Shown: piece by piece, positions 24,809-35,806 of the stretch
How the letters are laid out: each line of letters starts with the position of its first letter
Numbering within the stretch: position 1 is the first letter of the stretch
DNA from: Ancylostoma caninum
Taxonomy: Eukaryota; Nematoda; Chromadorea; Rhabditida; Ancylostomatidae
Direction: 5' to 3'
Assembly: GCA_037903475.1 (NCBI GenBank)
Contig: JBAJFG010000626.1
Span: forward strand, 248,001-312,000
DNA: 64,000 bases
Position numbers and translations under genes: made by a program
Notes under the pieces: generated by a model
The model's database searches: none
What the model was told of the DNA's origin: nothing
What the model saw: only the letters and a program-made list of their open reading frames with translations

Positions 24809-27800
24809 GGCCTTGGAAAATGGCCTTCCCTTAAACTCATTTGCAGTGAGGAAAACCCATACAAACCAAATTCCAGAAAACAGCTGAACATGTGAAGGCC
24901 ACTATACGCTTGCTACAGGGTAGCTTCTCGGCGCGATGAAGTGTGTCTTCTGTCCGTGCAACACTTCCTTGCGTACCTCGGCAGTGTGGGGTACAGTTGA
25001 TTTCAACTTGGGTTATTTATTTATTTATTACACCAACAGGTGTGCCATAACCGACAGATGTTGTCTGAACTAAACAACAAATGATAGAAATAAAGAAGGA
25101 AAATAAGAAAAAAAAACAATCATGACATAATAGACTAAAATGGGTCCTCTCTTGATTCCCCAATCGTATCCAAAAGTATCCCATTTAACACCTGCTAATG
25201 TAAGGTGGTGAAAGCAACAAAGAACGGCACCTGGCTTAGCGATCATTGAAACCATCTCTATTAGTTGAACCAGTTATCTTCAAAACATCTCGATGATTAT
25301 TCCTTCCGATTCCTCAACTCTCAAACTGAATTCCGTTTGATTCTCGCGCATTTCCACATCACCCATCGCTCCGTCGCCCCGATCACTGCAGTATCAGTGA
25401 AGCTGACGTGCCGATTGGTATGCGGTGAACGTCGGATCGAACGGCGGATGGGCCCGAGATCAATTACTCGTTGTGTTGCTTTAAATAACAACCCGCTCTG
25501 AGGCATTTGTTGCCGAGACACAGCGCCTCCGGCTCACAGCAATTTGTGAGTCGGTTTCGCAGTTGTCACACTATCGACTGACGTTTCGAACGCTGATCCT
25601 CTCACACGATAGATCATCGCCATGAAACAGCACTGGCATCCATAGCACTTCTGGTTTGATTGTCACATGTACTTTCGTTTTCGCACTTCTTGTTCTCTGT
25701 ATTGTGAAGGCATACGCGAGGATTCTCTCAGCTAGGGCTGTAAACTTTGTTTGAGAAGATTAATACTATACCTTGAACAATTCGTATGAAATCTTCTGTT
25801 TAACGTCGGATCGAACAGCGGACGGGCCCGAGATAGCCGAGATTGATAAATTTCTTTATTCGTTTCCAGCCAACGTTTCGGCGTGATTCGCCTTCTTCAG
25901 GGCCTGAAAGGCCTGACATGTCGAGATTAAATGACAGTCGTACATGGATATTTAAACACTTTGAAGTCAAAAAATTGCTTTGATATGTTGCGCACGCTGT
26001 TGTCTGGTTCATTTCCTGTGCTGGGAACTCAGCGATAACTACCTCAGCTCAGAGCTTATGCAGCATAGACAGTCGTAATTCATGCGTCACAGCTCTTCAT
26101 TGGGAATCACTTCGATCTTGGTTCTGGTCTGAGTATAAAACGAACCCGCTTCCATTCCCTAATCTTTTTTGATAGCCTTGACTAAATGAAATGCACCTTT
26201 TTACCTATGGCTAACCATACTAATTAGATCAGGAGTGAAGACTCCATGCATCCATTTTTGCTCTCACGAAATACGCGATGTTAGACTGTCAGCATTACAT
26301 GTTATAAATGTGTTTTGTTGAGCCGAGGCTGGTCCCTGCTCAATATGTTTCTCCGCATGATTTTACTAGCGATGGGACATAGCCCTTAATACATCCTTAT
26401 CTCCGGAAATTCGTCTTAATCCCGCTTCTACTACATAAACGATTCCTTTTAGATTAATTGTAACCCTCTTTGTTGGGTTTGTGCATAGTTATCTTACGTT
26501 TTTTTCTCTTCTAGAATAGTTTTAACTATCTAAACCGCTTCGACCTGAGGGTTTCATAGCTTACTATCCCAATTTGCACACTTAGCTGGTCTTTTTAGGC
26601 CTCCTTGATTCGGGAAGTAATGACACTCGCTTTCACTGCACCACCTACTATACTTCGGAATATTCGAGAATTTTTTCTTCGAATGGTCGAATTTCGAATA
26701 TATTCGATTCTTGATTTTTTCGAATAACCGAATTTTGAATTTATTCAATTTTTCACCTTTCTCGAATAGTCGAATTTCGAGTTTATCCGATTTTTCACAC
26801 CTACCGCATGATCGAATTTCAAACGTAATTGATTCGAAACTTTTTTTCGAGTTTATTCGATTTTCAATTTGCACCGAATTTTCGAATAAATTCGGTTCTC
26901 CTACTGTCGAATAATCGAATAAATTCGAAATCGGATTTGAATTTATTTGATTATTCGAGTAACTTGACAAACTCGGGATTGCTCTATCTTGCCAAGACTC
27001 GGCAATTTTGACTTATGGCAGTGACGATCGCTTTCATTTACTGCGGACGCTTTGCAAGTAGGACCGACTTCAACCAATATCTTCCTGAAACACCAATCCA
27101 GTGTTCTATCTTTTCTAGATAAATAATATGAGGAAACATCAGGGTGTTGTCCTTCGTTGCTTGATAGAGCTTCTAATCGTGAAACAGAAAACTGCGCAAT
27201 GTCTGCACTCCTATCTGCACCTTGTAGATCATAGAATAGGTTAGTTATAAAATAACCAGATGTATAAAAACGGTAGTGGATTTCGTCGAAGGATTAGTGG
27301 AGGATATTTTGATGGGAATAAGGTAAACAAAACGACAATTTCCATAATGGAAAATGCCCCGAACTGCTAGATAATTTTGCAGCAAACCAATTTAGATAAT
27401 GTCACATCTAGTGCTGCTCTGTTAGGAGAGCACATTCATATTTTGGCAAGCATTTTTCGAGACTTCGAAGTTGGACTTACAGCTAACCCCCGATAACCGG
27501 AAAAATTTCCAGTTAATCGAGAGGTTAACGAGAGAAACATGTAGCTCAGTTTTTAGACAATATCTACAATATTTTTGTCCGTATGTGAAGGAAGTAGTGC
27601 AATGTAGAACTTCTTTATGATAAAGTCACTTGAAGTATGTTTCTCGGGTATAATACTATTTGGTAAGTTTTGGAAATTAACGAATGCATGCAATTCTTTT
27701 CACGCAGAAAGGAATTGTTGATGTCAATAAGCCTAAGTATTAATATCGCTATAATTGCAATTTTTGTTAATATTGGCACGGGCTCTAATTAAGTCGTCTT

Positions 27801-27810
27801 TGACCACGAT
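24809..27810. other. Intergenic with small dispersed repeats
   Basis: No gene is recognised. A direct repeat of GTCGGATCGAACxGCGGAxG followed by GGCCCGAGAT is at 25428-25460 and 25805-25836. Next to the second is CCAACGTTTCGGCGTGATTC, which looks like a dispersed-repeat end. A TTTA run lies at 25015-25037. The TTCGAATA patch (26640-26960) dominates the right half. Confidence 0.4.
26640..26960. repeat. Degenerate TTCGAATA repeat tract, about 320 bp
   Basis: Dozens of variants of ATTCGAAT, TCGAATTTCGA and CGAATAATCGAAT alternate with TTTTT. This gives long but compositionally trivial open frames on both strands. It is the longest of three such patches in the window. Confidence 0.7.
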
Positions 27811-27969
27811 GTACGTATGGTCTGTTAGCCCAGAGGTGGCACCTGAGGAGACTTTGTCTGCAATAACGACTTTGTCCGCAGAATGCGTCTTGAAGGAAAT
27901 TTTACTAAATGGCAATGGGGAAACATCAGAGTGGAAGGAATCACACCACATACATATCAAAAAAGTGTG
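27811..27969. repeat. Left half of palindromic MITE split by the LTR element
   Basis: GCCCAGAGGTGGCACCTGAG and GACTTTGTCCGCAG here pair, imperfectly, with complementary sequence on the far side of the LTR retrotransposon at 39803-39867. The simplest reading is one foldback element interrupted by the 11.8-kb insertion. Confidence 0.55.
27965..27969. repeat. Target-site duplication of BEL/Pao element, left
   Basis: AAGTG here equals AAGTG at 39761-39765, immediately outside the two LTRs. Five base pairs is a normal duplication size for BEL/Pao integrases. Confidence 0.85.
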
Positions 27970-28864
27970 TCGTGATTTCCCGGCGTCACTCACGGAGTGG
28001 CTAGCAGACCCAGAACTAACGCATCGGCGGAGCAACTACCAGGAAACCCGCAACCTAATGCAGACGGGACATGTAACCCGCCAGGGTTGATAGCACGTTG
28101 GCTTGCGTCAGAATGCATGTATTCACCTGCCACGTAACTCAAAGCACCACTGCAGTGGAGGCCCCTAAGCTACCAACCATATCAAACACTCTAGTTACAC
28201 AACTAGCACCCGGGCATCTCCAGATGCTCCAACACTGACTCATGTGACGCAACAGTACGACACATATGATATGAAGGAGAGCTGCCACCATCTCCTGCCA
28301 GCGCTGCACATATGCAAGATGTTAACTGTACTGTCTATACAACCGCCTCTTCGCGGCACACGTCTGTAGTTCTTGCTACACAACACGAACACATAAAACT
28401 GCCCAAATTCATGGCCCGCATAATACTATACACAAATATACAACATAAACACTAAGGGAAGGATCCAACCAACCCAGTCACTAGGGGTCTCAGCAAGCAC
28501 AAATCCTCGGCCGTTCGGACAAGCGGGCAGTGTGAGCCTGTGCTCAACGCCTCCACGCAGACCTTACTGACACCGAGTTACCTCAGACTTGGGGCTGCTC
28601 CTTTCCTGTTTCCCGTGGCCTGTGTACTGGTGGAATCGACACTGTGACCATCATCTAACCATCTTCAAACCATCATCCGCTGACTGTAGGCAACCGCTCC
28701 CTTTGGTGGACTGACGACGAATGAACTTGCAGTACTGACGCGTCGGCTATTTATACGTTTTCGGCGGAAGGGGCGGAGCCTAATTTGGAGGAGCGTGGGG
28801 ACCATGCGCGCGCGACCTGGCTTTCACAACGATGATGCAAAAAGAGTTGCACGAAGTCGCAACA
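27970..28864 (-). repeat. 3' LTR of BEL/Pao element
   Basis: This is a near-identical copy of 38864-39760. In element orientation it starts TGTTGCGACTTC and ends ATCACGACA, with the usual TG...CA termini. The sequence just inside (minus strand) reads GTCGCGCCCCCCAG before TGTTG, so there is no ordinary polypurine tract at the expected place. Confidence 0.95.
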
Positions 28865-29569
28865 CTGGGGGGCGCGACAATGGTCCGAGGCGTGACGTGT
28901 GCTTGCCCTTATCTACGAGTTAAATGTGACACACATCTACGAGTCAATCGAAGACTACCAGATGGGCCTACTCCTCGGCTTCTCAGACAGCTGGTTGGAT
29001 CCGGATGTTAGCATGTAGAGACTTCTGGGGTGTGACGTCTAGTTACCTACGGCGGGATAAAAATGGGACTTTTCTTCTTCGGCAGGAACGGCTATATACA
29101 GTATGTACACGGCTTCGACACTGTGCTGGATGTTCTTGACGATCGGCATGACTTGACGTTGACGGCAACAGAGTGAAGCGAAGAACCAAAAGAAATAAAT
29201 TTACCTACGAGCGCGTTTTGTGCGCTAGGGGAATTGTGTTTTAGTGTGAGGGGGAGATTTTACCTCACTAGGCGAAAGACTGAACCCTGGGGTCAAGTTA
29301 GAAGGCGAAAGAAAGGGGATACCCGAATCTGCACAAAAAGATAAACCACGGTCTCCCACCGTGCCCCTGAGCGTGCTACGAAAGCACTCGTACACTGTGA
29401 AAGACGTAAGCTGTGAAGTCATTGCTGCACACGTACCTAAAATAGAGTTGGGCACAACAACGACAAAGGTGAACTTAAGGTCCACCGAGAGAACAAAAAT
29501 ATAAAAACCGTAAGTTATGAAAATGAACGAAACTTGTGTAAGAAAACCTACCTCGAGAGCTTGACGGAT
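28865..29569 (-). other. 3' untranslated part of BEL/Pao element
   Basis: This is the stretch between the third ORF and the 3' LTR, without a recognised coding region. The short open frame at 29225-29485 has no recognisable motif. Confidence 0.5.
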
Positions 29570-31375
29570 TCAATAGAACCCTGTGCTCTCACCTTTCCTC
29601 ACCATATCTGCCATAGCCTTGCACTGTTCTAAGAAACCGCTATAGTCTAACGCATCGACGTCGTTTTCCACACCGTTGTTGAGGTAACAGAACGATGTGT
29701 CGTGCAACTTCGACTTGCAAGCCCTACAACGTTTCGTCTCTCTAACCGGACAGTCCTTTTCCGCATGTCTTCTGCAACACAAAAAACAACCACCACGGTT
29801 CACAATCATCTTCATACGATCCGACAGCCTAAAAACAACTGAACAACTGGACGACCAGTGTCGACCACCGCAGAAATAACACATAACTGTCGGCTCGGAT
29901 GTCGAGGGTTGCTGTGGCTGTTGCTGCTGCGGCTGCGGACTTACAACAACCGGCCTCTGTTCCAAAGGAATGGGCTTTGGGGGCCCATCCTCGGGGCCAG
30001 CGGCAGGCTGTGCCTTGGCCTGCGGCTGCGGCAACGAAGCTTTAGCGGCCCTGACTTCCTGCGACCTCTGAATAGGTATTTCTATGATGGAAGATGTGGG
30101 CGACGCTGGAGATTCTTCAGCTGGCGGCGTAGAGAGCACCATAGGTTGCGGAACTTGTGATTCCTTAACCTTTGGTGTCTGTGATGGACCTGGAATAGGG
30201 GTCGTATCCATAGAAGATGAAGTTGGAGTGGCGAGGGGTTGTGTGTGTGAGGCTGCAAAGGCACTAAAGGCAGGAGGAAGAAAATCACTTACCTGAACAC
30301 TCAATGCAGATAAACCTGACTGTGACTGAAAGTGTTCTGTGAGTAACTTATGGTAGAGATCGTATGTCCTCACGACTTCTGCATGAGTAGCTGCTGATGT
30401 TGCCACAGCTGTTACGATCTTACTATAGGTTACTCCGTAAGAAGCCAACAAGTTAACCATAGTTTGAATTTCGGAAGGCTGTGAGAACACAAAAGGCAAC
30501 AACTGTGTGTAAATCATGCTACGACGCTGTAAGATATTATCCGCGTAGCGATGAAGAGTCCACAGTCTTGCCAGCATCACATCAGGAGTAGGTCGGCCTT
30601 GAGTGGTGAGTTCACGTAGATAGGTAGTGACTTGATCTGAAAGAGAAGCGAGTGCTGTTAGTGCGCGTGCAACAACAAGAACAGGCAGATGTTGCGATTG
30701 GATTCCTGTGACGTCCGACGGCGTGGGTACGTAGATCTCCTTAGTGAAGATGCTACGCACTTGCTGAAAGAAATCATCGTGCAGGAAACTATCGACAAGG
30801 ACGTAATCATGCTGCCCCAGATGAGTGGGGTTAAACACACGATCCGGATTGAGTGAAAGTGTTAGTAATTGTGCGACATGCAAGCTTTGTCGGTAAGAAC
30901 GAAACACAGAAAACGCTTGAGTGTCATTGTCGATCTCGCACTCGAATCGTCGGTTGACGTTCTGGCCCTTGGCTATCGCTGAAATAAGCTCAAGGACGGT
31001 CGGTGGACGAGTGTAAGGATGGAATTGTGAAGGTGCATGCAGAGAGGATAGATCAATAGGTGGAAGTGTCTCGGCATGCTTAGAAGCGGTAGGCAACTGT
31101 GCACAAGAAAGTTCATTCCACACACGGTCTAAAAGACGAGAGTCCATACTATGCGGCGATGATGTTTCAGCACGACTAGTAATGGGCCTCTGTGTGGCTG
31201 GTGTCGGTGAACGTGACGTGGACGGTGAACGTGAGTAGGAACGCTCCACACAACGCTTACTACGATAAGAAGAAGCTGGAATGTGTGGTAAACCTACCTG
31301 AACAGCAGCGACAGATGTTACCGGCTGTGTGGTTCGAGCTTTCTTCACCGGAAATGTACCATGTGCACGTTCCAT
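29570..31375 (-). CDS. Third ORF: second Gag-like zinc-finger protein
   Basis: This 601-codon frame lies downstream of Pol, where some BEL-type elements carry an env-like gene. It has no signal peptide or transmembrane segment. Residues 35-60 are rich in Ser-Arg-Pro (YSRSPSTSRSP). A helical, capsid-like middle runs from about 95 to 370. A Pro/Gln-rich linker follows, then three zinc-finger motifs: CX2CX3HX4C at 499, CX2CX3HX4C at 530 and CX2CX4HX4C at 550. Gag of this same element also has three fingers with nearly the same spacing. I infer a structural, RNA-binding role. The ATG is 51 bases after a good acceptor (ATTTCAG on the minus strand, 31433-31427), and a donor GAG|GTAGGT is in the leader near 38575, so a spliced subgenomic message is possible. 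Not an envelope protein by any feature I can see. Confidence 0.8.
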   Translation of the reverse strand: MERAHGTFPVKKARTTQPVTSVAAVQVGLPHIPASSYRSKRCVERSYSRSPSTSRSPTPATQRPITSRAETSSPHSMDSRLLDRVWNELSCAQLPTASKHAETLPPIDLSSLHAPSQFHPYTRPPTVLELISAIAKGQNVNRRFECEIDNDTQAFSVFRSYRQSLHVAQLLTLSLNPDRVFNPTHLGQHDYVLVDSFLHDDFFQQVRSIFTKEIYVPTPSDVTGIQSQHLPVLVVARALTALASLSDQVTTYLRELTTQGRPTPDVMLARLWTLHRYADNILQRRSMIYTQLLPFVFSQPSEIQTMVNLLASYGVTYSKIVTAVATSAATHAEVVRTYDLYHKLLTEHFQSQSGLSALSVQVSDFLPPAFSAFAASHTQPLATPTSSSMDTTPIPGPSQTPKVKESQVPQPMVLSTPPAEESPASPTSSIIEIPIQRSQEVRAAKASLPQPQAKAQPAAGPEDGPPKPIPLEQRPVVVSPQPQQQQPQQPSTSEPTVMCYFCGGRHWSSSCSVVFRLSDRMKMIVNRGGCFLCCRRHAEKDCPVRETKRCRACKSKLHDTSFCYLNNGVENDVDALDYSGFLEQCKAMADMVRKGESTGFY

Positions 31376-32191
31376 AGCTAACGACTGACAACACTGAGCT
31401 GGTTAGGCTACTTCGCAAAAATTACCCTGAAATCAGAGAAATATTTGGCAACGTAGTCTAACAACCGACACCATATAAAAAAGTGTGATATGAAAAAGAA
31501 AAATGTGACAGGTATGTGCAATGTTACTTGCACTGTGAGAGGTGATACTCGTAAAGCGGCTGGTGTAAGGCAATTATACGGTCAATCATGTATGGACACA
31601 ATAATCGAAGTAATAAAGCCTATCGTTGTTACACGAGAAGACTAATGACTTAGTTATTGTGTGAGAAGACTATGTGAGAGAAAGAGATAAGGTGGAGTGT
31701 GAAAGAGGATAGAAGTGCTAACGAGGTGTAGTCACAAAATACTATTTTAGGGTAGAAGTTGGCAAAACTACTGATCTTGGTCACAAGTTGCAAAAGTTGT
31801 TCGCAATTTGCGAAGTGAAATAGGGAAATGAAAAAGGGGGAAAAAGAGAAAGGGAAAGACACCTACACAAATGACGTAACTGTGATGACGCAATATATGT
31901 AGATGGAATGTAAGATAGAAAAGTTGTGAGAAAGTAGAGGATTACTATATAGGGATGATTGAACGATAATTGGGCGGTAAAACACATGAGCGGGAAATAC
32001 TTGAGCGGGAAAAGAGACACAGATCGACGAACATAGGTCACTATGTAGAGCACCTAAGGATATTAGATCTGAATCTACGCTGGACATGTGACTTACCGTA
32101 GCATACATTGGCTTTAGAGCACATTAGATGGAATATGCTATTTCACAAGCTGCTATACGAGTAATGTGAACATCTACTACTACCTACACAC
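31376..32191 (-). other. Pol to third-ORF spacer
   Basis: This is an AT-rich, 816-bp spacer without a convincing reading frame. It holds a candidate 3' splice site for the third ORF (ATTTCAG, minus strand, 31433-31427) and one of the eight GGTAAGT words (32091-32097). Confidence 0.5.
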
Positions 32192-35100
32192 CTACATGGA
32201 ATATGATCGTATGCGTTTCACCTTCCTATGTGGCTGAATTCTTGTCGGTGACAACGACTTCTTAACCTTAGGCCTTGGACTATAGTCGTCCTGAGCGCTA
32301 ATCTCCAGAGGATAGAGGTGAGTTAGGGATCTTATGAGGAACTTACCTTTTGGTGTTCGTAACTCTGCTGAGCGCACTACGCCTTTGTCGTCACTGTGGA
32401 GTTTGGTGACGATTGCTAATTTCCATTGACCTCTTGGTATGTTGTCGTCTCCAATGATGACCACATCGTTAACGCGAGGGTGTGTGTGAGTATACCGTAA
32501 CTGACGCAAGCGACGTTGATGTCGCTGGGCAAGAGCCGAAAGGTATTCGGAGTACCAGATGTTCCAAAAGCAGTTTAGAACCTCTAAAGTATCCTTATAC
32601 CACTCGGATAATCTGTGCCCCTCGATAGCAATGTCGTATGTGTCGGCTCCTGGTGGTAGTTGAAGTGTGACCTCCGGTGAAATGAAGTCGCATGGCTTCA
32701 ACACGTGGATCGAGGGATCCTTCTCGCGGTAAGGTGTTATTGGGCGAGAGTTGATGACGGCTTCGATTTCCACAACCACCGTATGAAGTTGATCCAACTT
32801 CAACAATCGATTACCTAAAGTTTTGCTGAAAGCAGATTTGAAAAGAGCAACAAGCCTTTCGTAGAATCCTCCTTTCCAGGGTGACACGGGAGTTATGAAC
32901 TTCCATGTAATCCTGCGAATGGTGGAGAATTCCTGGATCTTCTTCCACGAGCGATGTTCGAAGAACAACTTGTTCAAAGCGTCTTCTCCGGCGTGGAATG
33001 TTGTGGCGTTGTCGCTGTAGACGAGATCTGGTGTTCCTCGCCTGGCTAAAAACCTGCGAAAAGCTAAAAGGAAATCTTGAGTTGAATTAGAGTTCACAAC
33101 TTCCAAATGTACTGCTCTAGTCGCCATACACGTAATAAGGCAAATCCAAACCTTCGGCCTGCTGCCTCCGGTGTCTCTGTAATAGATAGGTCCTAAATAG
33201 TCTAAACCTACCTTCTGGAACGGTCTGGATCTTGTGACACGTTCTGCCGGAAGACTTGGCATATCCGGATACCGGTATGCCCGGCCGTTAATCTTCTTAC
33301 AGATGACACATGTGCGAAGGAACTTACCTACATTACGGTATAGAGATGGTATTAAGTAGCGCGTACGTAAATGAGCCATAGTACCGTATACTCCCTGATG
33401 GTAGAGAGATGTGTGAGCTTGTAAAACTACAAGCTTTGTGAGGGGATGTGTAGGCACCAGTAAAACTGGCGCTTTAGAGCGGGTATTCTCCAGACGACCT
33501 GGGCATCTAATGAGACCCAGTTCGTCTCTATGCGCGTTGAGTCGATCGAGATGGAGTTGATCGAGGGCATGTTCGCTTTCGCGATAATGCTCACGAACAA
33601 GCAAAGTCTCTGAAAGCTGAAAATCCTGCGCAGTAATGATGTTATCAGGCGACAGGTTTCTTAAAACTGGAATTGATTTCGAAAGAGATGCTTGAAGAGT
33701 AGCACTAACGCGACTAAAGATCTTACGACGTAGGAACTTGAGAACATACGCAGTTATGCGAACTAGCCTATTATAACTATTAGTAACTGTGAATGGTAAA
33801 ACTGAGCAATGTGAACTTTCTGAAACTAAACTTACCTCTTTGAACTCGAGATCCTCATCAGATGTTGTGACTGGAGGAGTTGTAAAGTCCATGTCGTTAT
33901 GAGGCCATTTGTCTGGATGATCTCTCAGGAACGCTGGTCCATTCCACCACATGTCTGCATTCGCATTCGTCGATATACCACGAGTGGCACAATCAGCTGG
34001 ATTGTCTTCGGATGCGACGTAGTGGAACTTCGTAGGGATGCCCTTTTCCTGAAATTGATCTAGGATCTTACGTATGGCGCTCACCCTGTTCTGAACGAAC
34101 AGCTTCAACGGCTTGGACGAATGTATCCAGTGAAGAGCGATCTGCGAGTCTGAAAAGAAGTGGATTTGTGTGATGTTGAAGTCCATCTCCTTCAAGAGGA
34201 ATTGAGCCAGAATGACACAATTGCGAGCTGCTAATAGTTCCATTCTAGGTATGGTCATAGGCTTAAGATCGTTTAGATGTGATTTCGCCATAACTAGTCT
34301 ACAAGTAACTACTTCTGGCAAGCGACATACCAAGTAAGCACAACTTGCATAGAGACGTTTCGATGCGTCTCCGAAGATGCACAAGCTACCTGAAGATGTC
34401 CCTTTGTGGACTAAACACCTCCGGATTGGTGGTAATGGATGCTGTAAATCTGAAAGGATTTTAGACCACTTTTTCTGGTCTTCTTCATCCAACTCGTCAT
34501 CCCAGTTAAGCTTTTTCATCCAGAGATCCTGAATGAAGAGCTTGGCGGATGCCATGTATGGAGTAAGGAGGCCTAGAGGGTCATACGTAGAAGCGTAAGC
34601 TCTAAGTGCAGTACGCTTCGATCTTACGTGTACTGTGGAGATCTTGATCGGGATGAAGAATTCATCCGTCACACAATCCCACGGAATTCCTAACAGTTTT
34701 CCAGCAGTCGGTTCCTTGGCGTAGTCCTGTGGATCAATTATATTACGTGTGAGATGTGAGGAGCACAAGAATTCTCTGAGATTCATGTGCATATGTGAAA
34801 ATGTAGACTTAGCCGATCTGTACTTACCTGTAGCTTCCTTATGAGAGGAAGCACCGAGAACGACGTTGTCTACATATGTGTTGCGCTCGATTTCTCTCGA
34901 AAGAGGGGAATCGAGACGCTTAAGATAAAACCTTATAGCTGCCGCCAACATGAACGGGGAAGATTTAACACCGAACGGAATTCTGGTAAAGCGAAAGAAA
35001 CGTAGGTTATCCTTTGACGGCGGTAATGACGGATCTTTTAACCAGAGGAAACGTGTGACATCGCGCTGTGAAACTTGCAAACGTACCTGATGGAAAGCCT

Positions 35101-35806
35101 TTTCGACGTCTGCAGTGAGGAGGTATCTGTGCAAACGTGCTCGTATATGAATGCCGGCAATATCTGGAAGAAGTGAGGGTCCTTCATGAAGACAGTCGTT
35201 CAAGCTGGGTACATCCTTCATATGCGAGGATGCGTCGAACACTACACGGAGTTTGGTGGTCGAAGACGATTCCTTGTAGACAGCTTGATGTGGGATGTAG
35301 TACACTAAAGGACTGTCAAACACGTACTCACCTACCTCTTCGATAAAACCGGAATCCAGGTGTTGTTGGATCGCGGCACAGTAATTACTCCAAACAGCGG
35401 GATTCTGACGTAACCTATGAAACTGGTCAAGCAGTCGACAGTATGCCAGCTGCTTGTTATCGCCAAGATGTGGATGAAGTTCTTTCCAAGGAAACCTAAC
35501 GTACAAATACCCTTCACTTACCTCGGACGTGCTCTCGAATTTTTCGAGGACACGTGTGTTAATGGCGGTGTCTTCGTCTTCGTGTGGATTATCTGTAATG
35601 CCTAAACTTTCTAGTTTCCAGAGTCTGGACACGACGTCTTCATCGTCATCGTCTTCTTCAAGGAGTTGATATGTCCCGGCGGTTGTTCTTGGGGACATGC
35701 CTTGGGAAAAAACGAAGCGCCTGAAATGACTGTCCCAAACCTGGTATGGGTAAGGACTAACCCCGACGGAAGGCATACGGATGCCTCCTGGGTAACGATG
35801 TTCCAA
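32192..35806 (-). CDS. pol: BEL/Pao Pol: reverse transcriptase, RNase H, integrase
   Basis: This 1204-codon frame copies the element RNA and integrates the DNA. The reverse transcriptase spans about 180-400, with LTADVEKAFHQVRL (231-243) and the catalytic box YVDN (311-314; most relatives have YVDD). RNase H is at about 470-610, with Asp480, Glu523, Asp553 and Asp605. The integrase has an HHCC zinc finger (His798, His803, Cys833, Cys836) and a DDE triad at Asp869, Asp932 and Glu983. A DUF5641-like tail ends the protein. All domains are uninterrupted. The frame overlaps the end of Gag by 196 bp and lies in the -1 frame relative to it, and it opens with TTG rather than ATG, so synthesis as a Gag-Pol fusion by -1 frameshifting is the likely mode. 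Confidence 0.93.
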   Translation of the reverse strand: MEHRYPGGIRMPSVGVSPYPYQVWDSHFRRFVFSQGMSPRTTAGTYQLLEEDDDDEDVVSRLWKLESLGITDNPHEDEDTAINTRVLEKFESTSEVSEGYLYVRFPWKELHPHLGDNKQLAYCRLLDQFHRLRQNPAVWSNYCAAIQQHLDSGFIEEVGEYVFDSPLVYYIPHQAVYKESSSTTKLRVVFDASSHMKDVPSLNDCLHEGPSLLPDIAGIHIRARLHRYLLTADVEKAFHQVRLQVSQRDVTRFLWLKDPSLPPSKDNLRFFRFTRIPFGVKSSPFMLAAAIRFYLKRLDSPLSREIERNTYVDNVVLGASSHKEATGKYRSAKSTFSHMHMNLREFLCSSHLTRNIIDPQDYAKEPTAGKLLGIPWDCVTDEFFIPIKISTVHVRSKRTALRAYASTYDPLGLLTPYMASAKLFIQDLWMKKLNWDDELDEEDQKKWSKILSDLQHPLPPIRRCLVHKGTSSGSLCIFGDASKRLYASCAYLVCRLPEVVTCRLVMAKSHLNDLKPMTIPRMELLAARNCVILAQFLLKEMDFNITQIHFFSDSQIALHWIHSSKPLKLFVQNRVSAIRKILDQFQEKGIPTKFHYVASEDNPADCATRGISTNANADMWWNGPAFLRDHPDKWPHNDMDFTTPPVTTSDEDLEFKEVSLVSESSHCSVLPFTVTNSYNRLVRITAYVLKFLRRKIFSRVSATLQASLSKSIPVLRNLSPDNIITAQDFQLSETLLVREHYRESEHALDQLHLDRLNAHRDELGLIRCPGRLENTRSKAPVLLVPTHPLTKLVVLQAHTSLYHQGVYGTMAHLRTRYLIPSLYRNVGKFLRTCVICKKINGRAYRYPDMPSLPAERVTRSRPFQKVGLDYLGPIYYRDTGGSRPKVWICLITCMATRAVHLEVVNSNSTQDFLLAFRRFLARRGTPDLVYSDNATTFHAGEDALNKLFFEHRSWKKIQEFSTIRRITWKFITPVSPWKGGFYERLVALFKSAFSKTLGNRLLKLDQLHTVVVEIEAVINSRPITPYREKDPSIHVLKPCDFISPEVTLQLPPGADTYDIAIEGHRLSEWYKDTLEVLNCFWNIWYSEYLSALAQRHQRRLRQLRYTHTHPRVNDVVIIGDDNIPRGQWKLAIVTKLHSDDKGVVRSAELRTPKGKFLIRSLTHLYPLEISAQDDYSPRPKVKKSLSPTRIQPHRKVKRIRSYSM
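35611..35806 (-). promoter_or_regulatory. Gag/Pol overlap, inferred -1 frameshift window
   Basis: Gag and Pol overlap here, and the Pol frame is -1 to Gag. A U6 run in UCG-UUU-UUU-CCC (near 35705-35715) is the best slip candidate, but it is not a canonical X-XXY-YYZ heptamer. Confidence 0.5.

Noticed and set aside
24412..24891. Overlapping minus-strand frames with GRRWATAIAVHC-like peptides
   Set aside because: They arise from both arms of the family C MITE and recur wherever that MITE occurs.
26554..27011. 138-codon minus-strand frame rich in Asn, Ser, Lys and Phe
   Set aside because: It is the TTCGAATA low-complexity tract read through; it has no family features.
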